A stretch of 64,000 nucleotides of DNA from Pseudoalteromonas sp. A25 (GCF_009176705.1 NZ_AP021846.1:2450001-2514000); one strand, 5' to 3'; counted from the stretch's first letter, positions 52,738 to 63,171 are shown. A program made the numbers and translations. Notes: a model not told the origin generated them from the letters alone.

Positions 52738-54723
52738 ATGATCAAAAACGCACAAATCCACTTTAACGAAATGGGCACGCCCGTTGCCGATGATTTCGAT
52801 GATGTTTATTTCTCCAACGATGATGGACTTGCAGAGTCCCATTACGTATTTTTTACTCAAAACCAAATCGAACAACGCTTACTCAACCATGACCAACCGC
52901 ACTTTGTTATCGCCGAAACTGGTTTTGGCACAGGGCTAAACTTTCTCAATACTTGGCAACAATATGACCGGCTAAAACAATCTCACACGTTACCAAGACT
53001 GCACTTCATATCATTTGAAAAGTTCCCTATAAGTCATGCGGATTTGAGCACAGCTTTAGCTGCTTGGCCCACACTGGCTGACTACGCACAACAACTTAGT
53101 CAACAGTACCCAATGGCACTGGCTGGATGTCATCGCCTAGAGTTCGATAATGGCAACATCACGCTAGACTTATGGTTTGGTGATGTTCATGATTCTATTC
53201 CTAGTATTAGTTGCCAGTCAGCAGGCATTATAGATGCTTGGTTTCTCGATGGGTTTGCGCCGAGTAAGAACCCTGACATGTGGCAGCAATCACTCTTCAA
53301 CGCCATGGCTGATCTAAGCCGCAGCGGTGCAACCTTTGCAACCTTTACCGCTGCAGGGTTTGTTCGCAGAGGTTTGCAACAGGCGGGGTTCGATTGTAAA
53401 AAAGTAAAAGGGTATGGCCGAAAAAGAGAAATGGTCATCGGCCAACTTCCTTGCGCAAATAGCTACGCCAGTACGCCGCCATACTATCAAACCTCATGCG
53501 CCTCATTATCAAACGTTGCTATTATCGGCGGAGGTATTGCCTCAGCATGTTTGGCCTATCAGCTTAGTAAACGCGGCATAAAAAGCACTTTGTTTTGCCA
53601 AGATGACGCCTTAGCAAAAGGTGCGTCTCACAATCGCCAAGGGGCCGTTTATCCTAATCTACAAGCCGATCACACGCCACCTAGCGAGCTATATGCACAT
53701 AGTTTTTTATATGCCAAACGCTTTTATGAACAGCTGCATGCACTTGGCTTTGAGTTTGCGCACCAATGGTGTGGCGTACTATTACAGGCCGTCAACGAAT
53801 CGAAAAGTGCCCAACAACAAAACTTAGTCGACAAAAAGAAATGGCCTGATGCACTTATTCGGCCTTTAAACGCTTTGCAAGCCAGTGAAGTCGCGGGCGT
53901 CTCACTACCCTACAGCGGGTTATTCATAGAGCAAGCTGGCTGGGTTAACCCTGCTCAACTCACTGATGCTGTATACGCCGCAGCACAAGACAGTGGCCGC
54001 GCCAAAGCCAATTTTAATACCGATATTGAACGTTTAGAACACTCTCCTGATGGCTGGTTGCTGCATAGCCAAACACAGGTGTTTGGCCCTTTTAGCGATG
54101 TGTTTGTTTGTGCTGGTGAACACAGCGACCGATTTGAGCAAACTCAATCTGTTGCGCTGCAGGGGGTTAGAGGACAAGTGTCTCACATTCAAGCTGGCGA
54201 TGTGTCTTCTGAGCTAAAAACGGTACTGTGTCATAAAGGCTACTTTACACCAGCGCAAAACGGTCAGCATTGTATGGGGGCAACCTTTGACAAAGATACC
54301 AAAAGTCGTGAGGTCAAAGAGCAGGATAATGTTACCAATCGCGCTCAACTTAATAAGTTTTATGGGCAAACGCCGTTTGCTCAAAGCCTAGGAGAAATTA
54401 GTGGCGCCAAAGCTGCTGTGCGCTGCTGCTTTGCCGATCACTTACCCATGCTAGGACAAGTACCTGATCAACAAGATTTAACTCGCACCTTTGCAAACTT
54501 ACGTAAAGGCAAACATTATGGTTTTGAGGCATTAAGTGAGCCAAATAAAGGCTTGTACGTAGTAACAGGATTTGGTGCTCGTGGGCTTTGTAGCGCGCCT
54601 TTGACTATAGCGCACTTGGTATCGAGTCTGTGCAACGAACCTAGACCATTGAGTGAACGTGTACATCAGGCTATTCACCCCAACCGCTTTGTGGTTCGCG
54701 ATCTTATTCGCAACAAAATCTAG
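52738..54723 (+). CDS. mnmC: Bifunctional tRNA (mnm5s2U34) methyltransferase/FAD-dependent oxidoreductase MnmC
   Basis: Completes the mnm5s2U34 modification of the tRNA wobble base: the FAD domain removes the carboxymethyl group and the methyltransferase domain adds a methyl from SAM. 661 residues (E. coli 668). The N-terminal MnmC2 domain shows DDVYFSNDDGLAESHYVF, ETGFGTGLNFLN (SAM site) and DAWFLDGFAPSKNPDMW. The C-terminal MnmC1 domain begins with the FAD motif VAIIGGGIASACLAY (about 257) and ends GFGARGLCSAPL. ATG at 52738 matches the family start; TTG at 52729 is an alternative. Confidence 0.94.
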   Translation: MIKNAQIHFNEMGTPVADDFDDVYFSNDDGLAESHYVFFTQNQIEQRLLNHDQPHFVIAETGFGTGLNFLNTWQQYDRLKQSHTLPRLHFISFEKFPISHADLSTALAAWPTLADYAQQLSQQYPMALAGCHRLEFDNGNITLDLWFGDVHDSIPSISCQSAGIIDAWFLDGFAPSKNPDMWQQSLFNAMADLSRSGATFATFTAAGFVRRGLQQAGFDCKKVKGYGRKREMVIGQLPCANSYASTPPYYQTSCASLSNVAIIGGGIASACLAYQLSKRGIKSTLFCQDDALAKGASHNRQGAVYPNLQADHTPPSELYAHSFLYAKRFYEQLHALGFEFAHQWCGVLLQAVNESKSAQQQNLVDKKKWPDALIRPLNALQASEVAGVSLPYSGLFIEQAGWVNPAQLTDAVYAAAQDSGRAKANFNTDIERLEHSPDGWLLHSQTQVFGPFSDVFVCAGEHSDRFEQTQSVALQGVRGQVSHIQAGDVSSELKTVLCHKGYFTPAQNGQHCMGATFDKDTKSREVKEQDNVTNRAQLNKFYGQTPFAQSLGEISGAKAAVRCCFADHLPMLGQVPDQQDLTRTFANLRKGKHYGFEALSEPNKGLYVVTGFGARGLCSAPLTIAHLVSSLCNEPRPLSERVHQAIHPNRFVVRDLIRNKI

Positions 54724-54737
54724 TGATAAAAAACAAC

Positions 54738-54761
54738 AACGCCGCTTTCATCTGCGGCGTT
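54738..54761. terminator. Bidirectional terminator between mnmC and motY
   Basis: AACGCCGC and GCGGCGTT form a perfect 8-bp stem with an 8-base loop between convergent genes. Confidence 0.8.
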
Positions 54762-54773
54762 CCAATATTCCGT

Positions 54774-55649
54774 TTATGGCTTAGATATTTGAATGATCAC
54801 ACGGCGGTTACGTTGGCGACCAATCGCGTTACTATTTGGCTCCACATGACGCTTTTCACCAAAGCCCTCTGTGATGATCCTATCTGACTCTACACCTTTT
54901 GCGGTCATATACTCTTTAATGGCCTTAGCTCGTTTACGTGATAATTCCATATTCGGCCAACGCCCACCATGGCTGTCTGTGTAAGCTGAAATATAAATTG
55001 ACTCAATATTAGGATCGTTATTTAAATACTCTCCAATCATATCTAAGCGCTTACGCGACGATTTAGTTAACTCACTTGAATTCTTTTTGTAGTTCATCAC
55101 AGTAAAAGAAATATCTTCAAAGCTGAAAGGAAGTAAATTATCTCGGCACTGTAAAAATGCCCAATACGCTTGCTGAAAATTAACAGATGATAAAGCGACA
55201 GCGATTTTGTCTTGACTATTTTGCCAATCTTTATAGTAAAAAGTAGGGAAATAACCTTTTTCTAGCTCACTGAGCATTTCCCAAGACAAGCGATTATCCA
55301 GCTCACCGTCAAACTTCTTTAAGAGCTGCATACGACCAATATCGCGGGTGGGCACGCCTGCTCGCCACGCTGGCGGCACAGATTGTAGGCCGGCAAACGC
55401 ATAGGTTTCTGGTCGTGCAACCATATCAAGATTAAACGTTAGATCTTTATTTTTGCTGGCAATAACGCTAAATATGGCTTCACCATAATAAGGCACCTCG
55501 TGGTTTAAGCTACACTCTAGTCGCGCATTTTTCTCTACTACCCAATGGGAAGTATCTGCATCAGCACTATATTGGCGCATTGCCGCATGTGACTGCCCTG
55601 CCACTGCGAACAAAACTACTGCCCCTAAAATACTTAACCTAACTTTCAC
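54774..55649 (-). CDS. motY: Sodium-type flagellar protein MotY
   Basis: Periplasmic T-ring protein of sodium-driven polar flagella; it anchors the stator. 291 residues. A signal peptide (MKVRLSILGAVVLFAVAGQSHA) is followed by the MotY N-terminal domain, and a C-terminal OmpA-like peptidoglycan-binding domain (about 170-290; SIYISAYTDSHGGRWPNMELSRKRA and GFGEKRHVEPNS). It stands alone, divergent from rnt, as in Vibrio and relatives; the flagellar operons are elsewhere. Confidence 0.9.
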   Translation of the reverse strand: MKVRLSILGAVVLFAVAGQSHAAMRQYSADADTSHWVVEKNARLECSLNHEVPYYGEAIFSVIASKNKDLTFNLDMVARPETYAFAGLQSVPPAWRAGVPTRDIGRMQLLKKFDGELDNRLSWEMLSELEKGYFPTFYYKDWQNSQDKIAVALSSVNFQQAYWAFLQCRDNLLPFSFEDISFTVMNYKKNSSELTKSSRKRLDMIGEYLNNDPNIESIYISAYTDSHGGRWPNMELSRKRAKAIKEYMTAKGVESDRIITEGFGEKRHVEPNSNAIGRQRNRRVIIQISKP

Positions 55650-55808
55650 CGTTCTACTCCGCTTGCCAAATTCTTGTCATGGCGACACTACCACCTCAAA
55701 ATACTGCAATAACTATGCCTAAACAGCATTAATTTACCTAAACTCTGGTTCGCATATTTGCACACACCTTGTATAATGTGCGGTTCAAATTTAGCAACCA
55801 ATAAGATT

Positions 55809-56474
55809 ATGGCAGATCAAGAGCAAACTCTATACTCACAACGTTTTCGTGGCTTCTTTCCTGTAGTTATCGACGTAGAAACCGCAGGCTTTAATAAAGA
55901 TACCGATGCTTTATTAGAAATCGCGGTTACCACTTTAAAAGTAGATGATGAGGGGGTATTCAGTTTAGATCAAACCTTACATTTTCACATTGAGCCTTTT
56001 GCAGGTGCCAATATTGAGCAATCTGCCATTGAGTTCAACGGTATAGACCCTTTTTCACCGCTTAGAGGGGCTGTTGCAGAAGGCGATGCCATAAAAGAAA
56101 TATGTAAAATGGTTAGAAAGGCGCAAAAAGCGGCTGGCTGCTCTCGCTCTGTCGTTGTTGCACATAATGCCGCATTCGACCATGGCTTTTTAAATGCGGC
56201 TATTGAGCGCAACAATATAAAAAGAACCCCCTTTCACCCTTTCGTCAGTTTTGATACCACATCACTGGCAGGATTAGCTTTGGGCCAAACCGTCTTAGCC
56301 AAGGCCTGTCGTACGGCAGGGATTGAGTTTGACAATAGCCAAGCTCACTCAGCCCTTTATGACACTGAGCGCACCGCAGAGTTGTTTTGTTACATTGTCA
56401 ATAGATGGCAAGAACTAGGCGGCTGGCCTTTGCCACCAAAAACTGAAGAAACACAAGAGCCTGCTCAAGACTAA
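55809..56474 (+). CDS. rnt: Ribonuclease T
   Basis: DEDD exonuclease that trims the 3' ends of tRNAs and other stable RNAs. 221 residues (E. coli 215). DEDD residues are visible: Asp and Glu in [10 protein letters not shown], Asp in [10 protein letters not shown] and the His-Asp pair in [15 protein letters not shown] at 55809 gives the family-like N-terminus ([20 protein letters not shown]); the longer frame from 55758 is not needed. It is divergent from motY and convergent with gap. Confidence 0.95.
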   Translation: MADQEQTLYSQRFRGFFPVVIDVETAGFNKDTDALLEIAVTTLKVDDEGVFSLDQTLHFHIEPFAGANIEQSAIEFNGIDPFSPLRGAVAEGDAIKEICKMVRKAQKAAGCSRSVVVAHNAAFDHGFLNAAIERNNIKRTPFHPFVSFDTTSLAGLALGQTVLAKACRTAGIEFDNSQAHSALYDTERTAELFCYIVNRWQELGGWPLPPKTEETQEPAQD

Positions 56475-56494
56475 CCTTGTGACGCTTTAAAAAT

Positions 56495-56524
56495 AAAAAA
56501 AGCCGTTTTAAAACGGCTTTTTTT
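56495..56524. terminator. Bidirectional terminator between rnt and gap
   Basis: AAAAAAGCCGTTTT and AAAACGGCTTTTTT form a perfect 14-bp inverted repeat with A- and T-tracts between convergent genes. Confidence 0.93.
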
Positions 56525-56545
56525 ATGTGTAATTATTATTTCAAA

Positions 56546-57550
56546 TTATAAGAACTGACCTAATACTTTTACTTGGTCAATCATACGATTTGAGAAGCCC
56601 CATTCGTTGTCGTACCATGCCATGACTTTAACCAATTTGCCATCCGCTTTGGTTTGCGATGCGTCAAACACTGAAGACGCTGGATTATGGTTAAAGTCGA
56701 TTGAAACAAGTGGTAGCTCGTTGTACTCAAGAATACCCGCCATTGCACCTTCCGATGCAGCTTTAACAACTTGGTTCACTTCTTCAGTTGTTGTCTCGCG
56801 CTTAGCAATAAATGTTAAATCAACTAATGATACGTTGACCGTCGGTACACGTACCGCCATACCGTCTAGTTTTCCTGCAAGCTCTGGCAGCACCAAACCA
56901 ACCGCCTTTGCAGCGCCAGTTTTAGTTGGGATCATAGATTGCGTGGCACTACGTGCGCGGTATAAATCTTTATGATAAACATCGCACAAGTTTTGGTCGT
57001 TCGTATAAGCATGAATTGTCGTCATGCTACCTTGCTCAATACCAATAGTATCATTCAGTGCTTTAGCTACAGGTGCTAAACAGTTTGTAGTACATGAAGC
57101 ATTAGAAATGATATTGCTTTGCGCGTTTAATACTTCACTGTTTACGCCATGTACAACCGTGGCATCCATATCAGTACCCGGTGCTGATACGATTACTTTT
57201 TTGGCACCCGCTTCGATGTGCTTAGCAGCCGCTTCACGTGAGGTGAATAACCCCGTGCATTCAAGCACGATATCAACGTTCAGTGCTTTCCAAGGCAAGT
57301 TCGCAGGGTCGCGCTCTTGCGTTAGGGTAATTTCGTCACTACCGACAACCAATGTATTGTCGTGCAAGCTAACAGTTTGATTAAAGCGACCATGCACAGA
57401 GTCAAATTGTGTTAGATGTGCATTGACGTTTGCTGGTGCTAAATCGTTAATAGCAACAACTTTAATTTGTTCGTTTTGGCCTGACTCGTAAAGCGCTCGT
57501 AAAACATTGCGGCCGATACGGCCATAGCCATTAATTGCGATGTTGATCAT
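56546..57550 (-). CDS. gap: Glyceraldehyde-3-phosphate dehydrogenase, type I
   Basis: Phosphorylating NAD-dependent enzyme of glycolysis and gluconeogenesis. 334 residues. The Rossmann start [14 protein letters not shown], the catalytic cysteine in [12 protein letters not shown] (about 150) and the conserved [12 protein letters not shown] near the C-terminus are intact. It is the last gene of the edd-eda-gap operon, 17 bp after eda, so it may serve mainly in Entner-Doudoroff sugar breakdown. Another gap homologue may exist elsewhere. Confidence 0.95.
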   Translation of the reverse strand: MINIAINGYGRIGRNVLRALYESGQNEQIKVVAINDLAPANVNAHLTQFDSVHGRFNQTVSLHDNTLVVGSDEITLTQERDPANLPWKALNVDIVLECTGLFTSREAAAKHIEAGAKKVIVSAPGTDMDATVVHGVNSEVLNAQSNIISNASCTTNCLAPVAKALNDTIGIEQGSMTTIHAYTNDQNLCDVYHKDLYRARSATQSMIPTKTGAAKAVGLVLPELAGKLDGMAVRVPTVNVSLVDLTFIAKRETTTEEVNQVVKAASEGAMAGILEYNELPLVSIDFNHNPASSVFDASQTKADGKLVKVMAWYDNEWGFSNRMIDQVKVLGQFL

Positions 57551-57567
57551 GCTGCGATTCCCCTTGA

Positions 57568-58188
57568 TTATTTAACTTCACTTGCTTGTTTTGCAAGCGC
57601 TTCAATGGCTTGCCAGTCTTTGTTAGCGATAAGCTGTTTATCTAACATCCAGGTGCCGCCAACACAAATTACATTATTAAGCGCCAAATACTTAGGCGCG
57701 CTTTCTAGGGTGATCCCCCCAGTTGGACAAAAGGTGATATGTGGTAGTGGACCACCAATTGACTTAAGCATTGGCGCGCCACCGGCGGCTTCTGCTGGAA
57801 AAAACTTCAAATATTTAAAGCCTGCTGATGCAAGCTTCATCACTTCGCTCGGTGTTGCTGCACCGGGTAAAAACGGAATATCAGACTCTTTAGCCAGCGC
57901 TAATAGCTCATCGTTTACACCCGGGCTAACCATAAAGTCTGCGCCCGCTGCAACAGAGGCTTCAAAAGTCGCTCTATCCACCACAGTACCTGTGCCAACA
58001 TAAGCATCCGGCACGGTTTCTTTCATAATTTTTACCGCTTGCGCTGCAATTGGTGTACGCAATGTGATCTCTAGTGCTTTTAAGCCACCGTTATAGAGCG
58101 CTTGTGCAAGCGGCGCGGCATCTTCTAAGTTGTCGATAACAACAACAGGAACCACGGGTGCCGATGATAAAATCTTTTCTATGCTCAT
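57568..58188 (-). CDS. eda: KDPG/KHG aldolase
   Basis: Splits 2-keto-3-deoxy-6-phosphogluconate into pyruvate and glyceraldehyde-3-phosphate. About 206 residues. The Schiff-base lysine lies in [14 protein letters not shown] (about 130-140), [13 protein letters not shown] is the Glu/Arg region, and FCPTGGI binds phosphate. ATG at 58188 with AGGA upstream (AGGAAGGTTATG) is preferred over ATG at 58206. Gene order edd-eda-gap suggests one transcript that feeds both triose products onward. Confidence 0.95.
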   Translation of the reverse strand: MSIEKILSSAPVVPVVVIDNLEDAAPLAQALYNGGLKALEITLRTPIAAQAVKIMKETVPDAYVGTGTVVDRATFEASVAAGADFMVSPGVNDELLALAKESDIPFLPGAATPSEVMKLASAGFKYLKFFPAEAAGGAPMLKSIGGPLPHITFCPTGGITLESAPKYLALNNVICVGGTWMLDKQLIANKDWQAIEALAKQASEVK

Positions 58189-58214
58189 AACCTTCCTCAT
58201 TCCCAATGCACTTA

Positions 58215-60068
58215 TTATTCTTCAATGCCAAAGGCGCTCGCGCCCATATCTGCACTGCTTACAATATTTCTAAATCCAGCAAACAACTCTCGACCTGTGC
58301 CGTAAGTCATCTCTGGTTGTGTTAATTGTGCTTCACGGTTTGCCAACTCTTCATCAGACACATGCACTTTTAATACACCCGCTGGCGCATCTAGGGTGAT
58401 TAAGTCGCCATCTTGAATTTTAGCAATGATGCCGCCTTCAACAGCCTCTGGGGCCAAGTGAATGGCCGCAGGCACTTTACCTGATGCACCAGACATACGT
58501 CCGTCAGTCACAATGGCAACTTTAAAGCCCTGATCTTGTAATGTTGCCATGACTGGCGTTAGCTTATGTAGCTCTGGCATCCCTTTGGCTTTAGGGCCTT
58601 GCTCTTTCAGAACGGCAATAAAGTCTTGGTTTAATTCGCCATTGGCAAACGCGTCTTGTAACTGGCTTTGTGAGCTAAATACTTTTGCAGGCGCAACCAC
58701 CACACGGTGCTGCTCTTGTACAGCCGATACCTTGATAACGGCTTTACCTAAGTTACCAGTTAGCAGCTGTAAACCACCTTGTTTACTAAATGGATTACTT
58801 ACAGGACGAAGCACCTCTTCATCCAATGAATTTTCTGGACAAGGAACCCACTTAACTTTGCTTGGACCTTGACTGTCCGTCATGATCACACTGGCATCAT
58901 TTGCAAGCACAGGCTCGTGAGTGTAGGCATCAAGCCCTTCACCTACGATAGTTTTAACATCGTTGTGTAGATAACCTGCGTCTCTAAGTTCACGCATTAA
59001 GAAACCCATACCGCCTGCAGCTTGAAAGTGGTTTACATCAGCAGAACCATTTGGGTAAATGCGCGTAAGCAGCGGCACTACTTCAGACAAGTCTGCCATG
59101 TCTTTCCAAGTAATTTGAACGCCAGCAGCTTTTGCCATCGCGACCAAGTGAATAGCATGGTTAGTAGAGCCACCTGTTGCTAATAGGCCAACCAAACCAT
59201 TTATAACGGTTTTTTCGCTTACCACTTCAGCCAAACAGTTAGCATCTTTGCTATCAATAAGCTGCTGTAACATACGCTCTACAGCATTACCTGTTAGGCC
59301 GTCACGTAACTCTGTGTAAGGGTTGATAAATGAGCTACCAGGTAAGTGTAGGCCCATAATTTCCATCAACATTTGGTTGGAGTTGGCGGTACCATAAAAA
59401 GTACACGTGCCGGCACTGTGATACGATGCGCTTTCGGCCTCTAGCAGCTCTTCACGGCTTACTAAGCCTTGTGCAAACTTTTGGCGAACACGCGCTTTTT
59501 CTTTATTAGGAATACCTGATTGCATTGGCCCAGCTGGTAAGAAATAGATTGGTAAATGGCCAAACGATAAAGCACCAATTAGTAATCCTGGGACGATTTT
59601 GTCGCACACACCTAAACAAAATACGCCATCAAACACATCATGTGACAACGCAACTGCGGTTGACATAGCAATAACGTCACGCGAGAACAGTGATAGCTCC
59701 ATACCATCTCGCCCTTGTGTAACACCATCACACATTGCAGGTACACCACCTGCTACTTGTGCTGTAGCATCATATTTTTGCGCAATTTGCTTAATTAAAT
59801 CTGGGTATTCTTTGTAAGGTACGTGAGCAGACAACATATCGTTGTATGCATTGATAATTGCTAAGTTTGGTTGCTCATCTGCTTTTAAGCGAGCTTTGTC
59901 GTCGCTTGAGCACGCAGCCATAACGTGGGCAATGTTGCCGCATCCAAGGCCTGCTCTAACTCGCGTTTGTTTTTTAGCTTTGTTAATGCGGTCTAAATAG
60001 GCTTGACGTGTTTGCTGACTGCGTTCAATAACACGTTCGGTGACTTCTTTTACTCGTGGATGCAACAT
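58215..60068 (-). CDS. edd: Phosphogluconate dehydratase
   Basis: Dehydrates 6-phosphogluconate to KDPG, the first step special to the Entner-Doudoroff pathway. 617 residues (E. coli 603), IlvD/Edd family. Candidate iron-sulfur cysteines are in [22 protein letters not shown] and [14 protein letters not shown], and [22 protein letters not shown] is near 523-545. It is the first gene of the operon; two identical operators lie 137-183 bp upstream. Confidence 0.95.
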   Translation of the reverse strand: MLHPRVKEVTERVIERSQQTRQAYLDRINKAKKQTRVRAGLGCGNIAHVMAACSSDDKARLKADEQPNLAIINAYNDMLSAHVPYKEYPDLIKQIAQKYDATAQVAGGVPAMCDGVTQGRDGMELSLFSRDVIAMSTAVALSHDVFDGVFCLGVCDKIVPGLLIGALSFGHLPIYFLPAGPMQSGIPNKEKARVRQKFAQGLVSREELLEAESASYHSAGTCTFYGTANSNQMLMEIMGLHLPGSSFINPYTELRDGLTGNAVERMLQQLIDSKDANCLAEVVSEKTVINGLVGLLATGGSTNHAIHLVAMAKAAGVQITWKDMADLSEVVPLLTRIYPNGSADVNHFQAAGGMGFLMRELRDAGYLHNDVKTIVGEGLDAYTHEPVLANDASVIMTDSQGPSKVKWVPCPENSLDEEVLRPVSNPFSKQGGLQLLTGNLGKAVIKVSAVQEQHRVVVAPAKVFSSQSQLQDAFANGELNQDFIAVLKEQGPKAKGMPELHKLTPVMATLQDQGFKVAIVTDGRMSGASGKVPAAIHLAPEAVEGGIIAKIQDGDLITLDAPAGVLKVHVSDEELANREAQLTQPEMTYGTGRELFAGFRNIVSSADMGASAFGIEE

Positions 60069-60204
60069 ATATTCGACTCGTTCTCTATATAGGTTAGAGG
60101 AAAAAGGCTCAGCGCGATCAAAGACTCCACTCCAATCTTTGCACTGAGCACATTTTGATTTACCCGTTCAAAGGTACGCTATCAGGTTGTCTCTCACCCC
60201 AACC

Positions 60205-60218
60205 TGACACCGGTGTCA
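60205..60218. promoter_or_regulatory. Palindromic operator 1 of the edd operon
   Basis: TGACACCGGTGTCA is a perfect 14-bp palindrome with central CG, the shape typical of LacI-family operators. It is the copy nearer edd, 137 bp before the ATG, and lies downstream of the predicted -35. Confidence 0.75.
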
Positions 60219-60237
60219 CTGTATTAACTCACAACCG

Positions 60238-60251
60238 TGACACCGGTGTCA
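60238..60251. promoter_or_regulatory. Palindromic operator 2 of the edd operon
   Basis: A second identical TGACACCGGTGTCA, centred 33 bp from the first (about three helical turns). On the minus strand its outer end forms TTGACA (60252-60247), an ideal -35 box, so a bound repressor would cover the promoter. The -10 is not clear; TTAATA lies 19 bp on. Confidence 0.75.
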
Positions 60252-60319
60252 ACCTTTACTCATAAATTTAGTCTAAAAATCATAAATGACCAAATAATGA
60301 ACAAAATGAGACTTAAAAA

Positions 60320-60344
60320 TAAAAAAACGACCAACTAGGGTCGC
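60320..60344 (-). terminator. Terminator of the fapA-like gene
   Basis: On the minus strand CGACC-CTAGTT-GGTCG is followed by seven T. It lies about 100 bp past the stop codon. Confidence 0.75.
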
Positions 60345-60441
60345 TTTAGAAGAATTATTCTGAGAACTCGAAAATTATGAATAGAGCATTGTAATAATGC
60401 GTTACTATCAGCTTAGTGTATCCAGTAAAATGCGCTTAAAA

Positions 60442-62073
60442 TCACTGCGCATTAAATTGCTGCGTGATCTTTCCTTCGTCTAACTTGACCGAGTGCGGTG
60501 GGTAGATACGCGTAAATTGCTTAGAATCTTTAGCAATGGTCACTTCTATACCAGGGTGCATAAGCTCATTAACCTTTACACGGCAAGTATGCAGTAATCT
60601 TGATAACTTTTGCTGAATTATTTTAATATTGCGTTGATTGCGTTGATAATGCAGGTTTAGTTGCTTTTCACTCTCTTCGAGTTTTTTCAAAAACGCATCA
60701 CGCTTTGTAGATTGGGGCGATTTATTCGCTTTAGCTTTGGCCTTTGATAACTCCATTACCTTTTCGGTTAGGCGCTTTTCAAAGCTTTTAAACTCTTTTT
60801 GCTTTTCTTTTAACTCAAACCAGTTTTGCGCAATAGCGATTCGAGTACGTGTACCAGACGGTGCACCTAATTCACCAGTTTCAATTCGTAGTGCATTTAA
60901 AACTTTACCACCAATTAGCTTACCGCGAGGTGTATCACCCTTACCCACTCTAATTAAGCGCCCGGCTGATAAGTCGCAGTGTAAAGCTTGGCGCTCAACA
61001 AATAGGTCTTGCTGAGTTTCGATATGGCTATACTGCGCATAACCAATAGAAATCGTTCTTGCTGCTTTAACACTGCAAGAAAATTCATCGTTATCCGAGC
61101 GTTTACGTCCAATTGCGCCTTGCATGATAGTCACCGCCCCTGCACTTTCAACAAAAGCACATTCAACAAAGCCTATCACGGTGACATCTCCGGTTGCTTT
61201 TATACGCATACCTTCTTTTACATCGCCGCTCACAATCACACTGCCATCGAACTCAATGTGACCGGTGCTAACATCTACATTGTTGTAGCACAATACGTCA
61301 TCAACACGCATACCTCTTGGCACAGCTACAGGCACGCCTTTAGCGTCTGCAACAAGTACATTGGGATCATTTGGGTCAAGTTTAGTGCCTTCAAGCACTT
61401 GGAGATCAAAGTCGCGGCCCGGTTTTGGCTCTAAAACGTCTCCAAATACCGTATAACCGGTTTCGCCTTTTGTTGGCGGAATACGTTTCATCAGCGGCGC
61501 ACCGGGTTTAACCGTAATAATCGCCCCTAAATCACGCATATCAACCTTACCGCCATCTTTTCGCTGTGGGGCAAGTATTCTGTCCTGCGCTGTCATACAC
61601 AAGCGAACAAATTTGGCATCTTCGCCATTTTTTGCACGACGCCCGTGTGCAACAATCGTGCTGTATACTTCACCAGGAGGCTGTTCAAATTGTTGCGCTA
61701 AAAACTGTTCTAACACTGTTTTGTTAACGCCGTGTTTCACTCCTGCGTCTTTTAACGCTTTTTCAGCCATATCCATTGATACGATGTTACCACCGCGAGC
61801 CGTAACAATCGTGGCTTCTGCCATCATATTATTTTCATCAACTCGAATGGTTATTTCACCACCAACGGCCATAGCAATTACTAGCGATTCGTTATCAGTA
61901 TCTTTGCTTGTGAATAATTTACCAATGTTTGCATGTATGATATCAAAGTCTGCAAAATCAGATTGTTCAAGCAGTTCAACCAGCTGTGAAGCGCTGGCAG
62001 GAAAGCCCGATTCTGCTGGGTGAGAAAGTAAATACACCGCACCCATATCTTTATCAAAACGAAACAACGACAT
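60442..62073 (-). CDS. FapA family protein (DUF342)
   Basis: 543 residues of DUF342/FapA type. The N-terminal part (about 90-180) is mixed alpha/beta. A central right-handed beta-helix (about 200-400) shows repeating short strands (VIVSGDVKEGMRIKATGDVTVIG, SAGAVTIMQGAIG). A C-terminal coiled coil (about 410-490) follows. FapA was named for a flagellar assembly role in Vibrio; the biochemical role is unresolved. It stands alone here, away from flagellar genes. Its ATG is preceded by AGAGATAA, a modest ribosome binding site. Confidence 0.85.
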   Translation of the reverse strand: MSLFRFDKDMGAVYLLSHPAESGFPASASQLVELLEQSDFADFDIIHANIGKLFTSKDTDNESLVIAMAVGGEITIRVDENNMMAEATIVTARGGNIVSMDMAEKALKDAGVKHGVNKTVLEQFLAQQFEQPPGEVYSTIVAHGRRAKNGEDAKFVRLCMTAQDRILAPQRKDGGKVDMRDLGAIITVKPGAPLMKRIPPTKGETGYTVFGDVLEPKPGRDFDLQVLEGTKLDPNDPNVLVADAKGVPVAVPRGMRVDDVLCYNNVDVSTGHIEFDGSVIVSGDVKEGMRIKATGDVTVIGFVECAFVESAGAVTIMQGAIGRKRSDNDEFSCSVKAARTISIGYAQYSHIETQQDLFVERQALHCDLSAGRLIRVGKGDTPRGKLIGGKVLNALRIETGELGAPSGTRTRIAIAQNWFELKEKQKEFKSFEKRLTEKVMELSKAKAKANKSPQSTKRDAFLKKLEESEKQLNLHYQRNQRNIKIIQQKLSRLLHTCRVKVNELMHPGIEVTIAKDSKQFTRIYPPHSVKLDEGKITQQFNAQ

Positions 62074-62265
62074 TTATCTCTATTCCTACAAAAACAAGTC
62101 CATTTTGTTATTGACAACGTAACATAAGCCATTTGAGCACATCAACGCACCGATGTTAAGTAATATATCACCATAAAAGCATACAAATTATAAACGATTG
62201 TAAATGTGATTTGTTCAATAATCATCCAACTATCTCATATATAAAAAGTTATCCAAAAAAGGGCC

Positions 62266-62295
62266 TTGAGTAACTACCTACTTACGCGCTATACT
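62266..62295 (+). promoter_or_regulatory. ssrA promoter
   Basis: TTGAGT (62266-62271) and TATACT (62290-62295) are spaced by 18 bp, placing the transcript start about 20 bp before the mature tmRNA 5' end. Confidence 0.7.
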
Positions 62296-62323
62296 GGCGT
62301 TACTTACTGAATGAAAGTATTCA

Positions 62324-62680
62324 GGGGCTGATTAGGATTCGACGGGATTCATGAAGCCTAAGGTGCATGTCGAGGTGCGGCTGGCCTCGTAAAAAAGCCG
62401 TATTTAAAGTAATCGCAAACGACGATAACTACGCTCTAGCGGCATAATAGCCCGCTAGCACTCCTCCAAGAAATGCTTGTGGTTCTGGTTCTGGAGTGTC
62501 ACCCTACACAAGATCGCTACGGAAACCCTGGCCGGGGTTGAAGGGCTAAAACTAAGCGGCCTCGCCTTTACTTATCGTGTTCGTCCGAGATTTAAAGGTT
62601 AACCAATAGACGATACTAAGCATGTAGGACCGAAGGTCGACGCTTTCCGGACGGGGGTTCAAATCCCCCCAGCTCCACCA
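62324..62680 (+). ncRNA. ssrA: Transfer-messenger RNA (tmRNA)
   Basis: 357 nt. The tRNA-like ends are readable: GGGGCTG at the 5' end pairs with CAGCTCC before the CCA at the 3' end, with GTTCAAATC as the T-loop. The tag reading frame runs from GCA at 62415 to a double stop (TAA TAG at 62445-62450) and encodes ANDDNYALAA, with the AxxAA-like degradation end typical of proteobacterial tags. Pseudoknot regions flank the tag. It rescues stalled ribosomes with SmpB. The 3' end is a classical integration site, and an integrase remnant lies 0.8 kb downstream. Confidence 0.97.
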
Positions 62681-62691
62681 AATAGCGAAAT

Positions 62692-62728
62692 AAAAAACCC
62701 ATTAGAACATTGTTTTAATGGGTTTTTT
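62692..62728 (+). terminator. ssrA terminator
   Basis: AAAAAACCCATTA and TAATGGGTTTTTT form a perfect 13-bp stem with an 11-base loop, 12 bp past the CCA. Confidence 0.92.
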
Positions 62729-62919
62729 GTTTGGTAGGGTTTGAATTGCCAGGTCACCATCGTGCCACTAAAAGCAACGTCACTTACTTAATACGGAATC
62801 CAAATAACCCCAGACCTCACACAAAAAAGCGCACCGCAACAATATAAGATGGTTTAATACTGTCTAAAATTGACAATATTAGACATAGCCATATACAGTT
62901 AAGGCAGGAGGTGGCGACT

Positions 62920-63171
62920 ATGAACGTTAATTTAAGCCCCGTATTTGAAGAGTATATTAAGCAGCAGCTTGATACTGGCATGTATAACAATGCCAGCGAA
63001 GTGATTCGCGAAGCGCTGCGATTGAAAATGCAACAAGACGAAGTATACCAAGCAAGACTGCACGCCCTTCGCACCGCAATTGATGATGGATTCAACAGTG
63101 GCGAATCTATACCGCTAGATATGAGCAGCATTATTGCAGACGCCAAAGCAAAAGCTGAGGTCGATGCTTAA
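62920..63171 (+). CDS. parD: ParD family antitoxin
   Basis: 83 residues. The N-terminal ribbon-helix-helix (MNVNLSPVFEEYIKQQLDTGMYNNASEVIREALRL, read 1-35) is the DNA-binding and dimer unit of the ParD/CC2985 group. The C-terminal helix should wrap the toxin. ATG at 62920 has a strong AGGAGGT 8 bases upstream; GTG at 62911 is inside that ribosome binding site. The gene overlaps parE by 8 bases (ATGCTTAA), typical of coupled toxin-antitoxin pairs. It likely autoregulates its own promoter. Confidence 0.9.
   Translation: MNVNLSPVFEEYIKQQLDTGMYNNASEVIREALRLKMQQDEVYQARLHALRTAIDDGFNSGESIPLDMSSIIADAKAKAEVDA

Larger units (their letters stand above)
60069..60441. other. Gene-free region upstream of edd
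   Basis: About 370 bp. It holds the edd promoter and operators (60205-60251) and the terminator of the fapA-like gene (60320-60344). A sequence with GTAA...TTAC near 60389-60403 was inspected as a possible HexR site but does not fit. Otherwise AT-rich and empty. Confidence 0.7.

Noticed and set aside
60389..60403. GTAA...TTAC sequence as a HexR operator near edd
   Set aside because: Arm length and spacing do not fit TGTAAT-N-ATTACA, and it lies on the far side of the fapA terminator.
62817..63146. 109-codon frame on the minus strand opposite parD
   Set aside because: It is antisense to a well-recognised antitoxin gene that has a strong ribosome binding site; no family resemblance.
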